From Mycobacterium triplex (GTDB taxonomy: Bacteria; Actinomycetota; Actinomycetes; Mycobacteriales; Mycobacteriaceae): 64,000 nt of DNA. The position numbers and the translations under genes were made by a program. Where the stretch lies: NCBI RefSeq assembly GCF_000689255.1, contig NZ_HG964446.1, positions 883,330 to 947,329 of the forward strand, given 5' to 3'. This document shows positions 25,965 to 34,804 of the stretch, in pieces. Each line of letters begins with the position of its first letter. Positions within the stretch are counted from its first letter, which is position 1. The notes below the pieces were generated by a model, which saw only the letters and a list, made by a program, of their open reading frames with translations, did not search any database and had not been told where the DNA came from.

Positions 25965-27662
25965 ATGTTGCTCAATCCCAATCATCTGCAACGCCGCTAC
26001 CCCGACGCTCGCTCGGGAGAGATCATGGCCGCCACCGTCGACTTCTTCGAGTCCCGCGGCAAGGCCCGGTTGAAGGCCGACGATCACGCGCGGGTCTGGT
26101 ACTCGGACTTCCTGGAGCACGTCGGGCGGGAGCGCATCTTCGCCTCGCTGCTGACGCCGTCGCGGTACGGCGCCGACGACTGTCGCTGGGACACCTACCG
26201 GATCAGCGAATTCGCCGAGATCGTCGGCTTCTACGGGCTCAACTACTGGTATCCCTTCCAGGTCACCGCCCTTGGCCTGGGCCCGATCTGGATGAGCGAC
26301 AACGACGACGCCAAGCGCAAGGCCGCCGCCCAGCTGGAAGCCGGTGAGGTGTTCGGCTTCGGATTATCCGAGCAGAGCCATGGCGCCGACGTCTACCAGA
26401 CCGACATGATCCTGACGCCGAGCGAGGGCGGCTGGACGGCCAGCGGCGAGAAGTACTACATCGGCAATGCCAACGTCGCGCGAATGGTCTCGACGTTCGG
26501 CAAGATCGCCGACACAGACGAGTACGTGTTCTTCGTCGCCGACTCCCAGCACGACCGCTACGAGCTGATCAAGAACGTCGTCAACTCGCAGAACTACGTC
26601 GCCAACTACGCGCTGCGCGACTACCCCGTCACCGAGGCCGATCTGCTGCACCGCGGGCCCGAGGCCTTCCACGCCGCGCTCAACACCGTCAACGTCTGCA
26701 AGTACAACCTCGGCTGGGGCGCGGTCGGCATGTGTACCCACGCCATGTACGAGGCGGTCACCCACGCGGCCAACCGCTACCTGTATGGCACCGTCGTCAC
26801 CGACTTCAGCCACGTGCGGCGCCTGCTCACCGATGCCTACGCGCGGCTGGTCGCCATGAAGCTGGTCGCCACCCGCGCCTGCGATTACATGCGCAGCGCC
26901 TCGGCCGAGGACCGTCGCTACCTGCTCTACAGCCCGCTGACCAAGGCGGTGATCACCAGCGAGGGTGAGCGGGTGATCACCGCGCTGTGGGATGTGATCG
27001 CCGCCAAGGGTGTGGAGAAGGACACCATCTTCGAGGCCATGGTCCGCGAGATCGGGCTGCTGCCCAGGCTGGAGGGCACGGTCCACATCAACATCGGCTT
27101 GCTGGCCAAGTTCATGCCTAACTATCTGTTCGCGCCGGACAGCGAGCTGCCGCTGATCGAACGCCGCGACGAGGCCGTCGACGACTCGTTCCTGTTCAAC
27201 CAGGGCCCGATTGGGGGATTGGGCAGGGTGCGCTTCCACGACTGGCGGGCGCCGTTCGACAGCTTCGCGCACCTGCCCAACGTCGCCCTGCTGCGTGAGC
27301 AGATCGACGTGCTGGCCGAAATGCTGGCCAGTGCAACCCCAGATACGGTGCAGCAGAAGGACATCGACTTCGCCTTCGGGGTGGGCCAGCTGTTCGCCAC
27401 GGTGCCCTACGCGCAGCTGATCCTGGAGGAAGCACCGTTGTCCGGGGTGGACGACGCGCTGATCGACGAGATCTTCGCCGTGCTGGTGCGCGACTTCAAC
27501 AGCTATGCCGTCGAATTGGGGGACAAACGCGCCACGACCGATGCGCAGGCCGGCTTCGCGAAGCGGATGATCCGCCGGCCGGTGTTCGACGAGGCGCGCT
27601 ACGACCAGGTCTGGAAGGAACACGTCCTGCCGATCAACGGCGCCTACCAAATGCGGCCGTAG
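25965..27662 (+). CDS. fadE4: Acyl-CoA dehydrogenase FadE4
   Basis: A 565-residue acyl-CoA dehydrogenase-like flavoprotein (Rv0231 FadE4, 568). The FAD/substrate segment GFGLSEQSHGADVYQTDMIL lies near residues 126-145, followed by SGEKYYIGNANVARM, then an all-alpha C-terminal region longer than in classic dehydrogenases. It should introduce a 2,3 double bond in an acyl-CoA with electrons passing to electron-transfer flavoprotein; chain-length preference is unknown. ATG 25965 begins the conserved block. Synteny with php and Rv0232 supports the assignment. A strong hairpin follows the stop. Confidence 0.85.
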   Translation: MLLNPNHLQRRYPDARSGEIMAATVDFFESRGKARLKADDHARVWYSDFLEHVGRERIFASLLTPSRYGADDCRWDTYRISEFAEIVGFYGLNYWYPFQVTALGLGPIWMSDNDDAKRKAAAQLEAGEVFGFGLSEQSHGADVYQTDMILTPSEGGWTASGEKYYIGNANVARMVSTFGKIADTDEYVFFVADSQHDRYELIKNVVNSQNYVANYALRDYPVTEADLLHRGPEAFHAALNTVNVCKYNLGWGAVGMCTHAMYEAVTHAANRYLYGTVVTDFSHVRRLLTDAYARLVAMKLVATRACDYMRSASAEDRRYLLYSPLTKAVITSEGERVITALWDVIAAKGVEKDTIFEAMVREIGLLPRLEGTVHINIGLLAKFMPNYLFAPDSELPLIERRDEAVDDSFLFNQGPIGGLGRVRFHDWRAPFDSFAHLPNVALLREQIDVLAEMLASATPDTVQQKDIDFAFGVGQLFATVPYAQLILEEAPLSGVDDALIDEIFAVLVRDFNSYAVELGDKRATTDAQAGFAKRMIRRPVFDEARYDQVWKEHVLPINGAYQMRP

Positions 27663-27684
27663 CTTCGGGAAGTCGCCTCGCCAT

Positions 27685-27710
27685 CGAGCGTGAAGTTAGC
27701 TTCACGCTCG
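27685..27710 (+). terminator. Strong hairpin after fadE4
   Basis: CGAGCGTGAAG and CTTCACGCTCG form perfect 11-base arms around TTAG. No T-run follows; instead GGCAGGCGCA, the same flank as at the hairpin at 14909. Likely terminator separating fadE4 from the TetR-R2lox promoter. Confidence 0.6.
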
Positions 27711-27735
27711 GCAGGCGCAAGAACATCCGTACCCC

Positions 27736-27763
27736 TTGACTGTGGCGTGGCTCACAGTAGAAT
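27736..27763 (+). promoter_or_regulatory. Sigma-A-like promoter of the TetR-R2lox operon
   Basis: TTGACT (27736-27741) and TAGAAT (27758-27763) with a 16-base spacer form a near-consensus housekeeping promoter, about 30 bases before the TetR start codon. Confidence 0.65.
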
Positions 27764-27776
27764 GACCAGTGGTCAT
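27762..27776. promoter_or_regulatory. TetR operator overlapping the promoter
   Basis: ATGACCAGTGGTCAT is an inverted repeat with perfect seven-base arms around a single central base. It begins in the -10 hexamer and covers the start region of the TetR-R2lox transcript, the expected place for autorepression. Confidence 0.6.
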
Positions 27777-27793
27777 CGACGCAAGGAGGCGAG

Positions 27794-28483
27794 ATGCCGA
27801 CGGTCACCTGGGCGCGCGTCGACCCGGCTCGTCGCACGGCCATCATCGAGGCCGCCGAGGCCGAGTTTGGGGCACACGGATTCTCCGCGGGCAGCCTGAA
27901 CGTCATCGCGCGCCGCGCCGGCGTCGCCAAGGGCAGCCTGTTTCAGTACTTCGCGGACAAGCGCGACCTGTTCGCGTTCATCGCCGACATCGGCAGCCAG
28001 CGGGTGCGCGCCTACATGGAAGACCTGATCCGCGAACTCGACCCGGACCGGCCGTTCTTCGACTTTCTCACCGACCTGCTCGACGGCTGGGTCGCCTACT
28101 TCGCCGAGCATCCGCGGGAACGCTCGCTGCACGCCGCGGCGACCCTCGAGGTCGACACCGACGCCCGCATCAGCGTGCGCAGCGTCATCCACCGTCACTA
28201 CCTGGAGGTGCTGCGGCCGCTGGTGCACGGCGCCCAGACCCGCGGCGATCTGCGCGCCGACGCCGACACCGACGCACTGCTGTCGCTGCTGCTGCTGATC
28301 TTTCCGCACCTGGCGCTGGCCCCCTACATGCGCGGCCTGGACCCCATCCTCGGGCTCGACGAGCCCAGCCCCGATCAGCCGGCGCTGGCCGTGCGCCGGC
28401 TGATCGCGGTGCTGATCGCCGCGTTCGCGACGCCCGATGCCTCCGTTACCCCAGCCCCGATGCGATCTGAGGAGGTCACATGA
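27794..28483 (+). CDS. TetR-family regulator, Rv0232 orthologue
   Basis: A 229-residue TetR repressor, the same length as Rv0232. The helix-turn-helix lies near residues 28-50 ([16 protein letters not shown] followed by [10 protein letters not shown]). The C-terminal ligand domain has a Leu-rich stretch ([12 protein letters not shown]). It is preceded by a strong promoter carrying an overlapping palindrome, and its stop overlaps the R2lox start in ATGA, so it very likely represses its own operon and is relieved by a small lipophilic ligand (inference). The ribosome-binding site AAGGAGGCGAG is strong. Confidence 0.85.
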   Translation: MPTVTWARVDPARRTAIIEAAEAEFGAHGFSAGSLNVIARRAGVAKGSLFQYFADKRDLFAFIADIGSQRVRAYMEDLIRELDPDRPFFDFLTDLLDGWVAYFAEHPRERSLHAAATLEVDTDARISVRSVIHRHYLEVLRPLVHGAQTRGDLRADADTDALLSLLLLIFPHLALAPYMRGLDPILGLDEPSPDQPALAVRRLIAVLIAAFATPDASVTPAPMRSEEVT

Positions 28484-29415
28484 AACGCACCCGAAGTGCT
28501 TCAATGGCACAGGGCGGTCTCAACTGGGATAGCTTGCCGCTCAAGCTATTTGCGGGAGGCAATGCAAAGTTCTGGAATCCGGCCGACATCGACTTCTCCG
28601 GCGACAGGGCGGACTGGGAACGCCTGACCGACGACGAGCGCAGCTACGCGACCCGGCTGTGCGCCGAGTTCATCGCCGGCGAGGAATCGGTGACCCAGGA
28701 CATCCAGCCGTTCATGGCCGCGATGCGCGCCGAGGGCCGGCTCGGCGACGAGATGTATCTGACGCAGTTCGCCTTCGAGGAGGCCAAGCATGTCCAGGTG
28801 TTCCGGATGTGGCTCGACGCCGTCGGCATCACCGAGGACCTGCACAGCTTCCTCGATGACGTCCCGACCTACCGGACAATCTTCTACGAAGAGCTGCCGG
28901 CCTGCCTCGACGCGCTTTCGACCGACCCGTCACCGGCCGCCCAGGTTCGGGCGTCGGTCACCTACAACCACATGGTCGAAGGCATGCTGGCGCTCACCGG
29001 ATACTTCGGCTGGCACAAGATCTGCGTGGACCGCGGCATCCTGCCCGGGATGCAGGAGCTGGTCCGGCGCATCGGCGACGACGAGCGACGCCACATGGCG
29101 TGGGGCACCTTCACCTGCCGGCGCCATGTCGCCGCCGACGACGCCAACTGGGGTGTCTTCGAGACGCGGATGAGCGAGCTGATGCCGTTGGGGCTGCGCC
29201 TGATCGAAGAGGGCTTCGCGCTGTACGACCCGATGCCCTTCGGCCTGTCGGTGGACGAGTTCATGCAATACGCCTCCGACAAGGGCATGCGGCGCTTCGG
29301 CACCATCTCGAGTGCCCGCGGGCGCCCGCTCGGCGAGATCGACCTCGACTACTCACCGCTGCAACTCGAGGACACCTTCGCCGAGGAGGACGAGCGGGCC
29401 CTGGCCAGCGTTTAG
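28480..29415 (+). CDS. R2-like ligand-binding oxidase (R2lox), copy 1, Rv0233 orthologue
   Basis: A ferritin-fold Mn/Fe oxidase related to, but not functioning as, ribonucleotide reductase R2. Taking Met at 28480 as residue 1, every reported Rv0233 landmark is present: metal ligands Glu68 (AGEES), Glu101 and His104 (FEEAKH), Glu167 (TYNHMVEG), Glu202 and His205 (DDERRH), and the Val71-Tyr162 pair that forms a valine-tyrosine crosslink in R2lox. Length is 311 residues (Rv0233, 314). R2lox proteins bind a long-chain fatty acid at the metal site; the physiological reaction is unknown. Translationally coupled to the TetR gene. A second, inverted copy lies at 34805-35746. Confidence 0.9.
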   Translation: MKRTRSASMAQGGLNWDSLPLKLFAGGNAKFWNPADIDFSGDRADWERLTDDERSYATRLCAEFIAGEESVTQDIQPFMAAMRAEGRLGDEMYLTQFAFEEAKHVQVFRMWLDAVGITEDLHSFLDDVPTYRTIFYEELPACLDALSTDPSPAAQVRASVTYNHMVEGMLALTGYFGWHKICVDRGILPGMQELVRRIGDDERRHMAWGTFTCRRHVAADDANWGVFETRMSELMPLGLRLIEEGFALYDPMPFGLSVDEFMQYASDKGMRRFGTISSARGRPLGEIDLDYSPLQLEDTFAEEDERALASV

Positions 29416-29428
29416 CGGCGCCCGGATC

Positions 29429-29490
29429 GCCGAGTGTGGGTCTTACGCACGGGAATTGCCCCGAATACTTCCGTAGGCCCCACGCTCGGC
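29429..29490. terminator. Bidirectional hairpin between R2lox and gabD1
   Basis: GCCGAGTGTGGG (29429-29440) pairs with CCCACGCTCGGC (29479-29490), one G-T mismatch, enclosing a smaller CTTACG/CGTAGG stem. It fills the gap between two convergent stops. Confidence 0.55.
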
Positions 29491-29500
29491 ACGGTAGCCT

Positions 29501-30877
29501 CTAGCCGACCCACACGGTCTTGGCGTTGCAGAACGCCCGGATGCCCAGGCCCGCCAACTCGCGGCCGTAGCCGGACCGCTTGATGCCGCCGAACCCCAGC
29601 TCCGGGTAGGACACCGTCATGCCGTTGATGAAGACCTGGCCGGCCTCGATGTCGTCGATGAAGCGCTGCTGCTCGGCCTCGTCATTGGTCCAGGCGTTGG
29701 AGCCCAGCCCGAACGTGGTGGCGTTGGCGATCTCGATGGCTTCGTCGATGCCCGAAACGCGGTACATCGAGGCGACCGGGCCGAACACCTCTTCGGTGTA
29801 GAGCGCCATGTCCTTGGTGATGTCGGTGACCACCGTCGGCGGGTAGAACCACCCCGGGCCGTCGGGAGTCTTGCCGCCGAGACGGACCTTGGCACCGGCG
29901 GCGACGGCGTCGTCGACCTGCTTGGCGATCTCGTCGCGGCCCGATTCGGTGGCCAGCGGGCCCACGTCGGTGTCGGGGTCGGTCGGGTCGCCGACCTTGA
30001 GCGCGCCCATGCGCTCGACGAACTTGTCAACGAAGGCGTCGTAGATGTCGGTGTGGACGATGAACCGCTTGGCGGCGATGCAGGACTGCCCGTTGTTCTG
30101 CACCCGGCCGGTGACGGCGGTCTTGACGGCCTCGTCGAGGTCCACCGACGGCATCACGATGAACGGGTCGCTGCCGCCGAGCTCGAGCACGGTGGGCTTG
30201 ATCTCGTCGCCGCAGATCGCGGCAACCGATTGACCGGCCGGCTCACTACCGGTGAGGGTGGCCGCCGCGACACGCGGGTCGCGCAGGATGCGCTCGACGG
30301 CACTCGACGAGACCAGCAGCGTCTGGAAGCAATCCGCGGGGAACCCGCCGCGGGCGATCACGTCGGACAGATACAGCGCCGACTGCGGCACGTTCGAGGC
30401 GTGCTTGAGCAAACCGACGTTGCCGGCCATCAACGCCGGCGCGGCGAACCGCACGGCCTGCCACAGCGGGAAGTTCCATGGCATCACCGCCAGGACCACC
30501 CCGAGCGGCTGCCATCGGGTGTAGGCCTTCTTCGCGCCGACCTTGGCGGCCTCGGCCGGCTCGTCGGCCAGCAGTCGTTCCGCGTTCTCGGCGTAGTAGC
30601 GAAAACCCTTGGCGCACTTGAGCGCTTCGGCCTTGGCCGACTTCAGGGTCTTGCCCATCTCCTGGGTCATCATCGCCGCGACGTCGTCGGCTTCGGCCTC
30701 GAGCAGGTCGGCGGTGGCGTTGGCCCACTGCGCGCGCTGGGCGAACGTGGTGCTGTGCCGGTAGTCGAGGAAACGCGCGTGCGCCCTCGCGATCGCGGCG
30801 TCGACTTCGTCGTCTGTCGCCGGGGTGAAGCTCTTTACGGTTTCGCCAGTGGCCGGGTTGATCGTCGCGATTGACAC
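29501..30877 (-). CDS. gabD1: Succinate-semialdehyde dehydrogenase GabD1
   Basis: NADP-dependent succinate-semialdehyde dehydrogenase, feeding succinate into the TCA cycle from the alpha-ketoglutarate/GABA route. Catalytic Cys in NNGQSCIAAKRF (about residue 263), general-base Glu in TVLELGGSDPF (about 231), and TGSEPAGQSVAA as the cofactor segment. Synteny with Rv0233 and the LxNxMxxS-type end (FINGMTVSYPELGFGG) support Rv0234c. The GTG at 30877 has GGGAAGG eight bases upstream and gives 458 residues, agreeing with the revised length of GabD1; a longer upstream start lacks a site. It diverges from the TPP-enzyme gene. Confidence 0.88.
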   Translation of the reverse strand: MSIATINPATGETVKSFTPATDDEVDAAIARAHARFLDYRHSTTFAQRAQWANATADLLEAEADDVAAMMTQEMGKTLKSAKAEALKCAKGFRYYAENAERLLADEPAEAAKVGAKKAYTRWQPLGVVLAVMPWNFPLWQAVRFAAPALMAGNVGLLKHASNVPQSALYLSDVIARGGFPADCFQTLLVSSSAVERILRDPRVAAATLTGSEPAGQSVAAICGDEIKPTVLELGGSDPFIVMPSVDLDEAVKTAVTGRVQNNGQSCIAAKRFIVHTDIYDAFVDKFVERMGALKVGDPTDPDTDVGPLATESGRDEIAKQVDDAVAAGAKVRLGGKTPDGPGWFYPPTVVTDITKDMALYTEEVFGPVASMYRVSGIDEAIEIANATTFGLGSNAWTNDEAEQQRFIDDIEAGQVFINGMTVSYPELGFGGIKRSGYGRELAGLGIRAFCNAKTVWVG

Positions 30878-30969
30878 GCTGACATCCTTCCCTTCGCAGT
30901 CTTTTCCCAAGGTAAGTAGAACGTCCAACTCCTAGCCTGCCACTATCGTTCCCAGGAGGGAGGTGGCGG

Positions 30970-32613
30970 ATGAGCACAGCGGCTCAGCTGATCGTCAAGT
31001 GCCTGGAAAACGAGGGAGTTTCCGTCGTATTCGGGATACCGGGGGAGGAGAACATCCGGTTCATCCAAGCGCTGGCGGCCTCCGACATCCGCTACGTGCT
31101 GACCCGGCACGAACAAGCCGCCGCCTTCATGGCCGAGATGTACGGCCGGGTCACCGGCCGCGCGGGGGTGGTCTCGGCGACCCTGGGCCCGGGCGCGATC
31201 AATATGCAGCTCGGCGTCGCCGACGCCACCACCAACAGCACCCCGGTGGTCGCGATCTCGGCGCAGGTCGGGCAGGACCGCGAATACAAGGAGTCCCACC
31301 AGTACGTCGACCTGGTGTCGATGTACGCGCCGATCACCCGGTGGTCGGCCTCGGTGCCCACCCCGCACGCCATCCCGGAGATGGTGCGCAAGGCGTTCAA
31401 GACCGCCGAGACCGAACGCCCGGCCGCGGTCTACCTGGCCGTGCCCGAGCACATCGACGAAGACGAAGCCGACTACGAGCTGACGCCGTTGCCGCGCAAC
31501 GTGGTCCGGGCCGATGCGCCGGCCGCCCGCCAGGTTGCCCGCGCGGTCGACATGCTGCGCAACGCCAGGTGTCCGGTGGTGTTGGCCGGACACGGGGCCG
31601 CCCGCGGCGACGCGACGGCCGCCCTGGTGCGTTTCGCCGAGGAACTCGGGATTCGGGTGGCCAACACGTTTCACGGCAAGGGCGTCATGCCCGACGATCA
31701 CCCCAACAGCATCGGAACGCTGGGGTTCATGCGGCACGACTACGTCAACTTCGGCTTCGACCATGCCGATGTCGTGATCGCGGTCGGCTACGAGTTGCAG
31801 GAATTCGACCCGGTGCGGATCAACCCGCAGGCCGACAAGCACATCATTCACATCCATCGTTTCCCGGCCGAGGTCGACGCCCACTATTCGGTTGACGTCG
31901 GCATCATCGGCGACATCAGCGATTCGCTGGGCCAGCTCGCCGACGCGCTGTCCGGTCACCGATTCGACGATGCCGACGTTCCCGGGTCTGGGTTGTTGGC
32001 CGAGGAATTCGCTCGGGGACAACAGGATTCGCGGTACCCGCTGGCGCCGCAGCGGGTCGTTGCCGATACCAGGGCGGCGCTGGGCCGCGGCGACGTGGTG
32101 CTGGTCGACACCGGGGCCACCAAGATGTGGATGGCCCGGCTGTATCCGACGTTCGAGCACAACACGTGTCTGATCTCGAATGGCTTGTCCACCATGGGTT
32201 TTGCACTGCCCGGAGCCCTCGGCGTCAAGCTGGCGCGACCCGAGGCGAAGGTGCTCGCAGTGGTGGGCGACGGCGCCTTCATGATGAACTCGCAGGAAAT
32301 CGAGACCGCCGTGCGGGAAAAGATTCCCCTGGTGGTGCTGATCTGGGAGGACAACGGTTACGGCCTGATCGAGTGGAAGATGGATCTCGAGCTCGGGGCC
32401 CACTACTACGTGAAGTTCGACAATCCTGACGTCGTCAAATACGCCGAAAGCTTTGGCGCCAAAGGGTATCGGATCTCTCACGCCGACGAGCTGTTGCCGA
32501 CGCTGCGGGCCGCGCTCGCCGACGACGGGGTTTCGCTGATCTGCTGCCCGGTCGACTACTCGGAGAACCTGCGGCTGACCGACCGGCTCGGCGAGCTGGA
32601 CGAAACCCTGTAG
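30970..32613 (+). CDS. Thiamine-diphosphate enzyme, catabolic acetolactate synthase-like (AlsS type)
   Basis: A 547-residue ThDP-dependent decarboxylase-fold enzyme. The cofactor-activating Glu48 is in LTRHEQAAAF, and the ThDP/Mg motif runs from GDGAFMMNSQE (about 434) to WEDNGYGL (about 459). ESHQYVDLVSMYAPITRWS and VKYAESFGAKGYRI match FAD-independent AlsS enzymes better than biosynthetic IlvB or oxalyl-CoA decarboxylase. It may join two pyruvates, or act on another 2-oxo acid. No acetolactate decarboxylase is nearby. The next gene, a LysR regulator, starts five bases after its stop. No equivalent is recalled at this place in M. tuberculosis. Confidence 0.8.
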   Translation: MSTAAQLIVKCLENEGVSVVFGIPGEENIRFIQALAASDIRYVLTRHEQAAAFMAEMYGRVTGRAGVVSATLGPGAINMQLGVADATTNSTPVVAISAQVGQDREYKESHQYVDLVSMYAPITRWSASVPTPHAIPEMVRKAFKTAETERPAAVYLAVPEHIDEDEADYELTPLPRNVVRADAPAARQVARAVDMLRNARCPVVLAGHGAARGDATAALVRFAEELGIRVANTFHGKGVMPDDHPNSIGTLGFMRHDYVNFGFDHADVVIAVGYELQEFDPVRINPQADKHIIHIHRFPAEVDAHYSVDVGIIGDISDSLGQLADALSGHRFDDADVPGSGLLAEEFARGQQDSRYPLAPQRVVADTRAALGRGDVVLVDTGATKMWMARLYPTFEHNTCLISNGLSTMGFALPGALGVKLARPEAKVLAVVGDGAFMMNSQEIETAVREKIPLVVLIWEDNGYGLIEWKMDLELGAHYYVKFDNPDVVKYAESFGAKGYRISHADELLPTLRAALADDGVSLICCPVDYSENLRLTDRLGELDETL

Positions 32614-32618
32614 GTGCG

Positions 32619-33548
32619 ATGCTGTTTCGTCAGCTCGAGTACTTCGTAGCGCTTGCCCGGGAGCGTCATTTCGCCCGTGCCGCGAGCGCCTGCCACGTGT
32701 CCCAGCCGGCGCTGTCGGAAGCCATCCGCAAGCTCGAACGCGAGCTGAAGGTGCCGTTGGTGCAGCGCGGCCAGAAGTTCGAAGGCCTGACACCTGAAGG
32801 CGAGCGTCTCGTGCATTGGGCACGGCGCGTACTGGCTGATTGCGACGCTCTCAGGCTCGAAGTCACGGCATTGCAGACCGGGCTCGTCGGCGAGTTGCGG
32901 TTGGGGGTGGTCCCCAACGCCGTGACCACCGTTGCGCTGCTGACGGATCCGTTTTGTGCCGCACACCCGTTGGTGCGGGTGCAGGTGGAGACCAACCTGC
33001 GCTCGGCCGGGATCGTCGAACGAATCCGCCGGTTCGAGCTGGATGCGGGGGTTCTATACCCGGACCGCCACGATACCGACGAACTCCTGGTCACCCCGCT
33101 GTACCAGGAGCACCAGGTGCTGATCGTGGGCAGCGACTTGCTTCCCGGGAAAACCGACACCATCAGTTGGGCGGACGCCCTGGCATTACCGCTGTGCCTG
33201 CTGACCCAAGGGATGCGCGGCCGCCGCGTCATCGACGACGCACTGGCAACTCAAGGTCTTGCGGTGAGTCCGCAACTCGAAACTGATTCGGTCGCAACGC
33301 TCTTCGCGCATGTCGGCACTGGCCGCTGGGCGAGTATCGTGCCGCATACTTGGATTCGCGCCCTGGGTGTACCGGCCGGAGCTTCGGTGCTGCGGCTGCA
33401 CGATCCGTCGGTTACCGCCCCGATGGTGCTCGTCACGAACGCGGCAGAACCCGGCTCGGTAGTGACGCGTGCGCTGATCCAGGTCGCGCGCGACACCGGT
33501 ATCGGTGAGGTGTTCGGCCGGGCGCCGGGCGGACTTGACCAGCGCTGA
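32619..33548 (+). CDS. LysR-family transcriptional regulator
   Basis: A 309-residue LysR regulator. The winged helix occupies residues 1-60 (LFRQLEYFVALARERHFARA then CHVSQPALSEAIRKLE), followed by a periplasmic-binding-protein-like effector domain beginning GELRLGVVPNAVTTVALLT. It is unusual in being inside, and on the same strand as, the cluster it presumably regulates (five bases after the TPP gene and 96 before the formate dehydrogenase), rather than divergent. This arrangement implies co-expression with the TPP enzyme. The effector is unknown; a 2-oxo acid or C1 compound would fit the neighbours (inference). Confidence 0.85.
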   Translation: MLFRQLEYFVALARERHFARAASACHVSQPALSEAIRKLERELKVPLVQRGQKFEGLTPEGERLVHWARRVLADCDALRLEVTALQTGLVGELRLGVVPNAVTTVALLTDPFCAAHPLVRVQVETNLRSAGIVERIRRFELDAGVLYPDRHDTDELLVTPLYQEHQVLIVGSDLLPGKTDTISWADALALPLCLLTQGMRGRRVIDDALATQGLAVSPQLETDSVATLFAHVGTGRWASIVPHTWIRALGVPAGASVLRLHDPSVTAPMVLVTNAAEPGSVVTRALIQVARDTGIGEVFGRAPGGLDQR

Positions 33549-33644
33549 TCGGCGCGGCCTATCGGCCAGTCGGAAGCGCGTCTTGGACACCTTCGACGCC
33601 ATCGGCGAAAGCTGGGGTGCAGCTACCCGTAAGAGGAGAAACCG

Positions 33645-34799
33645 ATGGCCAAGTGTGTGATGGTGCTCTACCCGGATCCGGTCGACGGATACCCGCCGAA
33701 ATACGCTCGGGACAGCATCCCGGCGATTCAGCGCTACCCCGACGGCAGCACCGTACCGACGCCGTCGCACATCGACTTCACTCCCGGCGACCTACTCGGC
33801 TGTGTTTCGGGTGCGCTCGGGTTGCGCAAGTTTTTCGAAGACGCAGGCCACGAGTTGGTGGTGACGTCGGACAAGGACGGTCCGGATTCGGAGTTCGAGC
33901 GTGAGCTCCCCGACGCCGATATCGTTATTTCCCAACCATTTTGGCCCGCATACCTGACCAAGGAGCGGATCGCCAAGGCGCCTAACCTCCGGCTGGCGCT
34001 GACCGCGGGCATCGGCTCGGACCACGTCGACCTCGAAGCGGCCAAGGAGCACGGCATCACCGTCGCCGAGGTGACCTACAGCAACAGCATCAGCGTCGCC
34101 GAGCACACGGTGATGCAGATCCTGACCCTGGTGCGCAATTTCGTCCCCTCGCACCGGTGGGCCACCGAAGGCGGATGGAACATCGCCGATTGCGCGGAGC
34201 GCGCCTACGACCTGGAGGGCATGGACGTCGGGCTGATCGCGGCGGGCCGGATCGGGCGGGCCGTGTTGCGCCGCCTGGCTCCGTTCGACGTCAACCTGCA
34301 CTACACCGACACCCGCCGGCTGTCGCCGGAGGTCGAGAAGGAGCTCAACGTCACTTTCCACGCAGGAGTCGAGTCGCTGGTGCGCTCGGTCGACATCGTG
34401 TCCATCCACTCGCCGCTGTACGAAGCGACCCGCCGGATGTTCAACGAGCGTTTGCTGGGCACGATGCGCCGGGGCTCCTACATCGTCAACACGGCGCGCG
34501 GCGAAGAGACCGTGCCCGAGGCGATCGCGGCCGCGTTGCGTAGCGGCCAGCTCGCGGGCTACGCCGGCGACGTCTGGTACCCGCAGCCGCCACCGGCGGA
34601 CCACCCGTGGCGGACCATGCCGAATAGCGCTATGACCCCCCATGTTTCGGGAACCACCCTGTCCGCCCAGGCCCGTTACGCGGCCGGCACGCGGGAAATC
34701 CTGGAAAGCTGGTTCGCCGCCAAGCCCATTCGTCAGGAGTACCTGATCGTCGAGGGCGGACAACTCGCCGGCACGGGAGCCCTGTCCTATCAAAAGTAA
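33645..34799 (+). CDS. NAD-dependent formate dehydrogenase
   Basis: Oxidises formate to CO2 with NAD+, metal-independent D-2-hydroxyacid dehydrogenase fold. The catalytic Arg285 (NTARGEE) and His333 (MTPHVSGTT) correspond to Arg284 and His332 of the Pseudomonas enzyme, and the formate-binding segment is SQPFWPAYLT. The nucleotide site is GLIAAGRIGRAVLRRLAPFD followed by LHYTDTRRL, whose Asp (about 222) selects NAD over NADP. Length is 384 residues, with the typical C-terminal end EYLIVEGGQLAGTGALSYQK. The strong ribosome-binding site AAGAGGAG precedes the ATG. The stop lies five bases from the convergent R2lox copy 2 stop. Provides NADH or detoxifies formate. Confidence 0.93.
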   Translation: MAKCVMVLYPDPVDGYPPKYARDSIPAIQRYPDGSTVPTPSHIDFTPGDLLGCVSGALGLRKFFEDAGHELVVTSDKDGPDSEFERELPDADIVISQPFWPAYLTKERIAKAPNLRLALTAGIGSDHVDLEAAKEHGITVAEVTYSNSISVAEHTVMQILTLVRNFVPSHRWATEGGWNIADCAERAYDLEGMDVGLIAAGRIGRAVLRRLAPFDVNLHYTDTRRLSPEVEKELNVTFHAGVESLVRSVDIVSIHSPLYEATRRMFNERLLGTMRRGSYIVNTARGEETVPEAIAAALRSGQLAGYAGDVWYPQPPPADHPWRTMPNSAMTPHVSGTTLSAQARYAAGTREILESWFAAKPIRQEYLIVEGGQLAGTGALSYQK

Positions 34800-34804
34800 G
34801 GCGG

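Noticed and set aside
28480-29415. Annotation as ribonucleotide reductase beta subunit (nrdB)
   Set aside because: The Val71-Tyr162 pair and overall sequence are those of R2lox; no NrdA-type large subunit is nearby and the R2 radical-transfer Tyr-rich tail is absent.
30970-32613. Oxalyl-CoA decarboxylase or glyoxylate carboligase
   Set aside because: The activating Glu48 is present (Val in glyoxylate carboligase) and the AlsS-type SHQYVD segment replaces oxalyl-CoA decarboxylase motifs.
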